A stretch of 57,099 nucleotides of DNA. It comes from Paraburkholderia dilworthii (GTDB lineage Bacteria; Pseudomonadota; Gammaproteobacteria; Burkholderiales; Burkholderiaceae). Shown here one piece after another: positions 51,591 through 57,099 of the stretch. Position 1 is the stretch's first letter. Every line of letters begins with the position of its first letter. The notes under the pieces were generated by a model, which was given only the letters and a program-made list of their open reading frames with translations, did not search any database and was not told the DNA's origin. The DNA lies in NCBI RefSeq assembly GCF_000472525.1, contig NZ_AWZT01000032.1, positions 325 through 57,423 of the forward strand, written 5' to 3'. A program made the position numbers and the translations under genes.

Positions 51591-52520
51591 TCATTTCGGC
51601 CACTCGTCCAGTGCGTCATTGAAGAGTTGCGCGACCACGCCGCGCAGCCAGCTTCCGCGTGGGTCGTTATGAAACTTGCGATGCCAATGCTGCCGCAAAT
51701 CGAAGCGCGGCAGCGGGAGCGGCGGTTCGACGAGCGTGATCGACGCATGTTCCGACACATACGCGAAGCCGATCGCATGCGGCACGGTCGCGATCAGATC
51801 GGTGCGCGCGAGGATGAACGGCAGGCTCATGAAGTGCGGCGTTTCCAGCACCGCGCGCCGCTTGATGCGCTTTTTCACCAGATACTGTTCGAGGACTTCC
51901 TGGCTGCGTCCTTCGGCGCGCACGACCGCGTGCCCCGACGCGACGTATTGCGCGAGCGTGAGCGGCGTCTTTGAAAGGGGATGACCCGCGCGCATCAGGC
52001 AGATGAAGCGGTGTGTGAAGAGCCGCTGCTGAAAGAAGTTATTGCCAGAGAGATCCGGGAAATAGCCGACGGCGAGATCGACGTCGCCCGATTCGAGCCC
52101 GCGTTCGACATGCGCCGGTGACAGCGACACGGAACGCAGGTTCGCATGCGGCGCGCATTCGGCGAAGAGTTGCAGGAGCCGTGGCAAAAAGACGATCTCG
52201 CCGACGTCGGAAAGCGCAATCGAGAACGTATGCGTGCTCGTGTCCGGGTCGAACTCCTGCGCGTCGAGCATGCCTTTCTCGATGCGCAAAAGCGCGTCGC
52301 GCGCGGCGGGCAGGATGGCGAGCGCGCGAGGCGTGGGCTCCATGCCTTTGGACGTGCGTACGAACAGCGGATCGTCGAAATACTCGCGCAGCCGCCCGAG
52401 CGCCGTGCTCACGCGCGGCTGACTCACACCGAGCTGCTCGGCCGCGCGGCTGACGTTGCGGGTGTCTTCCATCGCAACGAGGTACGGGATCAGGTTTAAA
52501 TCAAGGTTGGTGTCCGACAT
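51591..52520 (-). CDS. LysR-family regulator (NodD/DntR/LinR-like)
   Basis: The 309-residue protein has the LysR helix-turn-helix (LNLIPYLVAMEDTRNVSRAAEQLGVSQPRVSTALGRLREYFDDPLFVRT) and a C-terminal effector domain of the NodD/DntR/NahR/LinR type (HTFSIALSDVGEIVFLPRLL). It is divergent from the pca operon, so it might control it, but it is not of the PcaQ/CatR branch usually seen beside aromatic ring-cleavage genes. Effector unknown; aromatic compounds are common effectors in this branch. Confidence 0.85.
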   Translation of the reverse strand: MSDTNLDLNLIPYLVAMEDTRNVSRAAEQLGVSQPRVSTALGRLREYFDDPLFVRTSKGMEPTPRALAILPAARDALLRIEKGMLDAQEFDPDTSTHTFSIALSDVGEIVFLPRLLQLFAECAPHANLRSVSLSPAHVERGLESGDVDLAVGYFPDLSGNNFFQQRLFTHRFICLMRAGHPLSKTPLTLAQYVASGHAVVRAEGRSQEVLEQYLVKKRIKRRAVLETPHFMSLPFILARTDLIATVPHAIGFAYVSEHASITLVEPPLPLPRFDLRQHWHRKFHNDPRGSWLRGVVAQLFNDALDEWPK

Positions 52521-52696
52521 GCTTTCCGACCGGCGAGGCCTATGAGGCTATTCGATATGTCGATAAAGGGTAGCCGAAGAATCGTTGCGCGGGATAGTGG
52601 GGTTTCCTTTTCTTTCGAAACCAAAGGCGTCCGAGGACGGCCAACAGGCGCGCACCTTGTGCGGCAGCAACCTATGATTAAGGGAAAGTCCGCGCC

Positions 52697-52726
52697 TTGA
52701 CAATGCAGCCGAAGCGCAACCATAAT
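52697..52726 (+). promoter_or_regulatory. Sigma70-like promoter of the pca operon
   Basis: TTGACA (52697-52702) and CATAAT (52721-52726) are separated by 18 bases, close to consensus. Two operator-like boxes follow immediately, and the leader to the pcaI ATG would be about 240 bases. Confidence 0.65.
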
Positions 52727-52735
52727 CGCCGAATC

Positions 52736-52769
52736 GTTCGCTAATCGAATGACTGTTCGCTAAACGAAC
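52736..52769. promoter_or_regulatory. Two PcaR-like (IclR-family) operator boxes
   Basis: GTTCGCTAATCGAAT (52736-52750) and GTTCGCTAAACGAAC (52755-52769) are 19 bases apart start to start and closely match the 15-bp PcaR box known from Pseudomonas pcaIJ (GTTCGATAATCGCAC). The second is a perfect inverted repeat GTTCG...CGAAC. They lie just downstream of the -10. Confidence 0.7.
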
Positions 52770-52971
52770 AACGCGCAGCGAGTTGACAGGTGGTTTGCCT
52801 TAAGCAGGATCGGCGCGCCGAGTCAACGAACCAACCGGTGGCGAACTGGCAGGAAGCGCCGGCCTGCTGGGACACAGGATTGCTGCCGCCCGCATTGGCC
52901 TGGAGACTGCCCGCGAAGGCTGCCATCACGGCGAAGGCCGGCGTGCGCAGCGCCTCACAAGGAAATTCGAC

Positions 52972-53679
52972 ATGATCAACAAGATTTTCGAGTCACTTCA
53001 GTCGGCCGTCGCCGATGTCCACGACGGCGCGACCGTCATGATCGGCGGCTTCGGCACGGCCGGCATGCCGTCGGAGCTGATCGACGCGCTGATCGAGCAG
53101 GGCGCGCGCGAACTCACCATCGTCAATAACAACGCCGGTAACGGCGACATCGGCCTCGCGGCGCTGCTCAAGGCGAAGCGCGTGCGCAAGATCATCTGCT
53201 CGTTTCCGCGCCAGACGGATTCGTACGTGTTCGACGCGCTGTACCGCGCCGGCGAGATCGAACTCGAACTCGTGCCGCAGGGCAATCTGGCTGAGCGCAT
53301 TCGTGCGTCGGGTGCGGGCATCGGCGGATTCTTCACACCGACCGGCTACGGCACGAAGCTCGCGGAAGGCAAGGAAACGCGATTGATCGACGGCAGGCAC
53401 TATGTGCTCGAATCGCCGCTGCATGCGGATTTCGCGCTCATCAAGGCATATAAGGGCGATCGCTGGGGCAACCTCGTTTATCGCAAGACGGCCCGCAATT
53501 TCGGGCCGATCATGGCAAGCGCGGCGAAAACCGCCATCGTGCAGGTGTCGGAAGTCGTGCCGCTCGGCGCACTGGATCCGGAAAACATCGTGACGCCGGG
53601 CATTTTCGTGCAGCGCGTGATCGAAGTGCCGCAAGCGGCACATGCCCCGCAGCCCAATCCGCGCGACGCTGCCGCCTGA
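52972..53679 (+). CDS. pcaI: 3-oxoadipate CoA-transferase subunit A (PcaI)
   Basis: The 235-residue alpha subunit of a family I CoA transferase, with VMIGGFGTAGMPSELIDAL (glycine-rich CoA loop), NNNAGNGDIGLAALLKAKRVRKIICSFPR, and GNLAERIRASGAGIGGFFTPTGYGT. With PcaJ it moves CoA from succinyl-CoA to 3-oxoadipate, the penultimate step of the protocatechuate/catechol beta-ketoadipate pathway. It is first in the pca operon behind the promoter and PcaR-like boxes. Acetoacetate:succinyl-CoA transferases (ScoA) are close relatives; the pca neighbours decide. Confidence 0.9.
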   Translation: MINKIFESLQSAVADVHDGATVMIGGFGTAGMPSELIDALIEQGARELTIVNNNAGNGDIGLAALLKAKRVRKIICSFPRQTDSYVFDALYRAGEIELELVPQGNLAERIRASGAGIGGFFTPTGYGTKLAEGKETRLIDGRHYVLESPLHADFALIKAYKGDRWGNLVYRKTARNFGPIMASAAKTAIVQVSEVVPLGALDPENIVTPGIFVQRVIEVPQAAHAPQPNPRDAAA

Positions 53680-53692
53680 ACCGGAGACCGAC

Positions 53693-54352
53693 ATGAAGAA
53701 ACTGACCCGCGATGAAATGGCCAAGCGCGTTGCACTGGATATTCCGGAAGGCGCGTATGTGAACCTTGGTATCGGCGTGCCGACGCTGGTGGCGAACCAC
53801 CTCGCTGCCGACAAGGAAATCTTCCTGCACAGCGAAAACGGTCTGCTCGGCATGGGCCCTGCGCCCGCGAAGGGCGAGGAAGACGACGAACTCATCAACG
53901 CCGGCAAGCAGCATGTCACGCTGCTGACAGGCGGCGCGTTTTTCCACCACGCCGATTCGTTCGCGATGATGCGCGGCGGCCACCTCGACTTCTGCGTGCT
54001 CGGCGCATTCCAGGTCTCGGCCAAGGGCGACCTCGCGAACTGGCACACCGGCGCGCCGGATGCAATTCCGGCTGTGGGCGGCGCGATGGACCTCGCCATC
54101 GGCGCGAAGCAGGTCTATGTGATGATGGAACATCTGACCAAGCAGGGCGAGAGCAAGATCGCCGCCGAATGCACGTATCCGGTGACGGGCGTCGCTTGCG
54201 TCGATCGCATCTACACGGATCTCGCCATGATCGATGTGACCGACCAGGGCCTCGTGGTGCGCGAGATTTTCTCGGACATCGACTTCGATGCGCTGCTGAA
54301 ACTCACGGGCGTGCCGCTGATCGACGGTACGCAGGCCGCACGCGCTGTGTGA
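53693..54352 (+). CDS. pcaJ: 3-oxoadipate CoA-transferase subunit B (PcaJ)
   Basis: The 219-residue beta subunit, with the catalytic Glu in SENGLLGMGP (about residue 48), GIGVPTLVANHL and QVSAKGDLANWHTG. It forms the heteromer with PcaI. It follows pcaI after 13 bases with GGAGA before ATG 53693. The enzyme's product, 3-oxoadipyl-CoA, needs a thiolase (PcaF) that is not in the window. Confidence 0.9.
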   Translation: MKKLTRDEMAKRVALDIPEGAYVNLGIGVPTLVANHLAADKEIFLHSENGLLGMGPAPAKGEEDDELINAGKQHVTLLTGGAFFHHADSFAMMRGGHLDFCVLGAFQVSAKGDLANWHTGAPDAIPAVGGAMDLAIGAKQVYVMMEHLTKQGESKIAAECTYPVTGVACVDRIYTDLAMIDVTDQGLVVREIFSDIDFDALLKLTGVPLIDGTQAARAV

Positions 54353-54499
54353 GCGCGGCGTGCGCGATGCGCGATGCGCGCCGACGGAGTTTGATGCGGG
54401 CTGTGATGTATCAGCGCGGCGCTCCGCGTGCCGCCGCGTGCCCCGCAGTGCCGCGCGCAGTGCTACATTCAACAGAATCATCCGATCATCGACGTCATC

Positions 54500-55879
54500 A
54501 TGCTCGACTCCAGCGGCCGCCTGACCGGCCTTCTTTGCGGCACGCAGCCGATGAACGACATCTGGGCGCCGCATGCCACGCTGCAACGCATGCTCGATGT
54601 GGAAGCGGCGCTCGCGCGCGCATCGGCAGCGCACAACGTGATTCCCCACACGGCGGTGCCGGCAATTGAAGCCGCCTGCCGCGCCGATCAACTCGACGCC
54701 GATGCGCTCTGCCGCGACGCCGCGCTTGGCGGCAATCTCGCGATCCCTCTCGTCAAGCAACTTACCGCGCGCGTGAAAGCGGCCGACGCCGAAGCGTCGA
54801 AATACGTGCACTGGGGCGCGACGAGCCAGGACATCATCGACACCGCAACGGTGCTGCAACTGCGCGACACCTTCAATCTGCTCGACAGCGGCTTGCAATC
54901 CACTTGCGACGCGATCGCGAAACTTGCGGCCACGCATCGCGCGACGCCGATGATCGGCCGTACGTGGTTGCAGCAGGCGTTGCCGATCACGCTCGGCCTG
55001 AAATTCGCGCAGTGGCTCGATGCGTTGCTGCGTCACCGCGAGCGGCTCGACGCATTGCATGCTCGTGTACTGGTGCTGCAATTCGGCGGCGCGGCCGGCA
55101 CGCTGGCGAGCCTGCGCGATGCAGCACCGCAAGTCACGCGAGCGCTCGCGAAAGAACTCGGCCTCACTGTGCCTACCTTGCCGTGGCATACGCAGCGTGA
55201 CCGGATCGCGGAAACCGCATCGTTCTTCGCGATGCTGATCGGCACGCTCGGCAAGATCGCGCGCGACATTTCGCTGCAAATGCAAACCGAAATCGACGAA
55301 CTCGCCGAGCCCGCCGCTGCGGGCAAAGGCGGATCGTCGACGATGCCGCATAAGCGCAATCCGGTTGGCTGCGCTGCGGTGCTGACCGCCGCGACGCGCG
55401 CACCGGGGCTCGTTGCGACCGTGTTCGCCGGCATGGTGCAGGAACACGAACGCGCGCTTGGCGGCTGGCAAGCCGAATGGGACGCGCTCCCCGATCTAGC
55501 GCGGCTGGCGGGCGGCGCGCTCGCGAACATCGAGCAGATCGCGGCCGGGCTGAACGTGAACGTGCCCCGCCTTGCCGCGAATCTCGACGTTACGCACGGC
55601 CTGATTCTCGGTGAAGCGGTGATGCTCGCGCTCGGCGACAGCATCGGGCGGCTCGACGCGCATCACCTCGTGGAGCGCGCGTCCAAAGCGGCGATTCGCG
55701 ACGGCCAGACGCTTTTCGACGTGCTGTCAGCAGACGCAGCCGTGAGCCAACATCTTTCGATCGATCGACTGAAACAACTGCTCGATCCCGCTCAATACGT
55801 CGGCCAGGCGCACGCTTATGTGGACGCCGCGCTGGCGCTTCATACCGCGCGTTCGCAGCGCGCCCCTTCGAAGGAGTAA
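54500..55879 (+). CDS. pcaB: 3-carboxy-cis,cis-muconate cycloisomerase (PcaB)
   Basis: The 459-residue fumarase/argininosuccinate-lyase superfamily enzyme converts 3-carboxy-cis,cis-muconate to 4-carboxymuconolactone. The superfamily signature GSSTMPHKRNPVGC (about 292-305) and HWGATSQDIIDTATVLQLRD are present. Start ATG 54500 (MLDSSGRLTGLL) begins 147 bases after pcaJ, a larger gap than elsewhere in the operon; the frame from 54428 adds 24 non-conserved residues. The C-terminus (QYVGQAHAYVDAAL) is typical of PcaB. Confidence 0.9.
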   Translation: MLDSSGRLTGLLCGTQPMNDIWAPHATLQRMLDVEAALARASAAHNVIPHTAVPAIEAACRADQLDADALCRDAALGGNLAIPLVKQLTARVKAADAEASKYVHWGATSQDIIDTATVLQLRDTFNLLDSGLQSTCDAIAKLAATHRATPMIGRTWLQQALPITLGLKFAQWLDALLRHRERLDALHARVLVLQFGGAAGTLASLRDAAPQVTRALAKELGLTVPTLPWHTQRDRIAETASFFAMLIGTLGKIARDISLQMQTEIDELAEPAAAGKGGSSTMPHKRNPVGCAAVLTAATRAPGLVATVFAGMVQEHERALGGWQAEWDALPDLARLAGGALANIEQIAAGLNVNVPRLAANLDVTHGLILGEAVMLALGDSIGRLDAHHLVERASKAAIRDGQTLFDVLSADAAVSQHLSIDRLKQLLDPAQYVGQAHAYVDAALALHTARSQRAPSKE

Positions 55880-55884
55880 CCGGC

Positions 55885-56676
55885 ATGCCTTACGCCGCAG
55901 TCAACGGCACGGAGCTTCACTATCGAATCGACGGCAACCGTCACGGTAACGCGCCGTGGATCGTGCTGTCGAATTCGCTCGGCAGCGATCTGTCCATGTG
56001 GACGCCGCAAGTCGCGGCGCTGTCGAAGCACTTTCGCGTGTTGCGCTACGACACGCGCGGTCACGGCCATTCGGAAGCACCGAAAGGCCCGTACACAATC
56101 GAGCAGCTGAGCGGCGACGTGCTTGGCCTGATGGACACGCTGAAGATCGCGCGCGCGAATTTTTGCGGCGTGTCGATGGGCGGACTGACAGGCGTCGCGT
56201 TGGCCGCGCGTCATGCGAATCGTTTTGAGCGCATGGTGCTCGCGAATACGGCGGCACGAATCGGCTCACCCGAGGTATGGGTGCCGCGCGCCGCGCGCGC
56301 TCGCACCGAAGGCATGCTCGCGCTCTCCGACGCAGTGTTGCCGCGCTGGTTCACCGCCGACTACATCGAGCGCGAGCCGGTGGTGCTGGCGATGATCCGC
56401 GACGTGTTCGTGCATACGGACAAGGAAGGTTACGCATCCAATTGCGACGCGATCGACGCCACTGACCTGCGCCCCGAAACGCACGGCATCAAGCTGCCGG
56501 TGCTGGTGATCAGCGGCACGCACGACGTCGCCGCGACGCCCGCGCAAGGCCGCGAACTGGCGCAGGCGATTTCTGGTGCACGTTATGTCGAGCTTGATGC
56601 CTCGCATATTTCGAACATCGAGAAGGCCGATGCTTTCACGAAGACAGTCATCGACTTTTTGACGGAGCCCAAATGA
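55885..56676 (+). CDS. pcaD: 3-oxoadipate enol-lactonase (PcaD)
   Basis: The 263-residue alpha/beta-hydrolase opens 3-oxoadipate enol-lactone to 3-oxoadipate. The catalytic triad is S97 (CGVSMGG), D214 (SGTHDVAATP) and H241 (DASHISNIE). YDTRGHGHSEAPKGPYTIEQL is typical of PcaD. GGAG precedes the ATG, five bases after pcaB. It overlaps pcaC by four bases, so the last two genes are translationally coupled. Confidence 0.92.
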   Translation: MPYAAVNGTELHYRIDGNRHGNAPWIVLSNSLGSDLSMWTPQVAALSKHFRVLRYDTRGHGHSEAPKGPYTIEQLSGDVLGLMDTLKIARANFCGVSMGGLTGVALAARHANRFERMVLANTAARIGSPEVWVPRAARARTEGMLALSDAVLPRWFTADYIEREPVVLAMIRDVFVHTDKEGYASNCDAIDATDLRPETHGIKLPVLVISGTHDVAATPAQGRELAQAISGARYVELDASHISNIEKADAFTKTVIDFLTEPK

Positions 56677-57065
56677 ACGACGAAGACCGCTACGAAGCCG
56701 GGCTCGGAGTGCGCCGTGCAGTGTTGGGCGATGCGCACGTGGACCGCTCGCTTGCCAATCGCACTGAGCTGACTGACGAGTTTCAGAATCTGATCACGCG
56801 TTATGCGTGGGGCGAAATCTGGACGCGCGATGGTTTGCCGCGGCACACACGCAGCCTGCTAACCATTGCGATGATGGTTGCGTTAAATCGCAGTGAAGAA
56901 CTTGCATTACATTTGCGCGCCGCGAAAAACAATGGCGTGACACGCGAGCAGATCAAGGAAGTGTTGCTGCAAACCGCGATTTATTGCGGCGTGCCGGCGG
57001 CGAACTCCGCGTTCCATCTTGCCGACAAGCTGTTCCGCGAGGAAGACGCCGCTGCAAAGCCGTGA
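56673..57065 (+). CDS. pcaC: 4-carboxymuconolactone decarboxylase (PcaC)
   Basis: The 130-residue CMD-family enzyme decarboxylates 4-carboxymuconolactone to the enol-lactone used by PcaD. Landmarks are GLGVRRAVLGDAHVDRSLAN, YAWGEIWTRDGLPRHTRSLLTIAMM and LQTAIYCGVPAANSAFHLA. It lacks a fused PcaD domain, unlike the PcaL fusion of some bacteria. ATGA overlap couples it to pcaD. It ends 34 bases before the window edge, and protocatechuate dioxygenase genes (pcaGH) may follow outside. Confidence 0.92.
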   Translation: MNDEDRYEAGLGVRRAVLGDAHVDRSLANRTELTDEFQNLITRYAWGEIWTRDGLPRHTRSLLTIAMMVALNRSEELALHLRAAKNNGVTREQIKEVLLQTAIYCGVPAANSAFHLADKLFREEDAAAKP

Positions 57066-57099
57066 GTTTTTCCGCATGTAGTCATGCGTTGACAATAAG

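Larger units (their letters stand above)
52521..52971. other. Regulatory region between the LysR gene and pcaI
   Basis: A 450-base divergent gap. It holds the pca promoter and operator boxes (52697-52769), then about 200 bases of leader. A direct repeat-like TTCGATATGTCGATAA at 52551-52566 lies near the LysR start and could be part of its own site. I see no convincing gene in the leader. Confidence 0.5.

Noticed and set aside
52790..52975. 61-codon plus-strand frame ending with an ATGA-like overlap at pcaI
   Set aside because: Starts at GTG without a ribosome site and has no family resemblance; more likely leader sequence, although coupling to pcaI cannot be fully excluded.
53510..55471. 653-codon open frame on the minus strand across pcaI, pcaJ and pcaB
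   Set aside because: Antisense shadow of three well-supported genes; no recognisable domain or ribosome site.
1..57099. Mobile elements, prophage, CRISPR arrays, tRNA or rRNA genes
   Set aside because: No transposase or integrase frame, no regularly spaced repeats and no cloverleaf or rRNA-like sequence seen on reading both strands.

Overview
The window looks like a chromosome segment from a Paraburkholderia/Burkholderia-group betaproteobacterium. The basis is high GC, Burkholderia-type gene content (an OmpC-like porin, a DUF3005-type protein, an acyl-homoserine-lactone synthase/RsaL/LuxR set resembling BraI-RsaL-BraR) and catabolic clusters for plant- and soil-derived compounds. I see no tRNA, rRNA, CRISPR array, insertion sequence or prophage; it reads as ordinary accessory chromosome with several complete metabolic modules. 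Species cannot be fixed from the sequence alone.

Layout. 1-5038: tail of a probable chemoreceptor, a stand-alone paralogue of 2-oxoglutarate dehydrogenase E1, an orphan receiver-domain protein, a UspA protein and a FadR-type GntR regulator. 5166-7037: a quorum-sensing island with AHL synthase and RsaL-like repressor divergent around a near-perfect lux box, and a convergent LuxR receptor. 7494-13806: an operon-like run of a frameshifted dihydrodipicolinate-synthase-family gene, an SMP-30 lactonase and a four-gene ABC importer, with a GntR-type operator over the first promoter. 13838-23968: single genes (SDR, DUF3005, serine acetyltransferase plus AraC regulator, YdjM-like protein, lipoprotein, porin, PhoX-type phosphatase with a Pho box).

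24238-27598: a tight four-gene cluster (CDP-alcohol phosphotransferase, 2OG-Fe(II) oxygenase, HpnL-like flippase, cytidylyltransferase-like nucleotidyltransferase). It looks like a self-contained pathway for making, hydroxylating and moving an unusual phospho-headgroup lipid, and is the best candidate here for an undescribed system. An MFS exporter follows.

29230-42144: a (hydroxy)ectoine uptake and catabolism locus. The importer ehuBCDA runs leftward; enuR, eutB, eutC, eutD/doeA, eutE/doeB, an AsnC/Lrp regulator, doeC and doeD run rightward. A 16-bp motif is shared by the ehuB/enuR and enuR/eutB gaps. eutA is not present. Products would enter metabolism as aspartate.

42285-51465: gamma-glutamyltransferase, a VOC protein, a phosphate/polyphosphate group (PPK2, PiT transporter, CHAD protein), a DedA-rhodanese fusion, an EamA transporter and GTP cyclohydrolase I.

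51591-57065: a NodD/DntR-type LysR regulator divergent from pcaIJ-pcaB-pcaD-pcaC, the lower protocatechuate (beta-ketoadipate) pathway, with a sigma70-like promoter and two PcaR-like operator boxes upstream of pcaI. pcaGH, pcaF and pcaR are not in the window.
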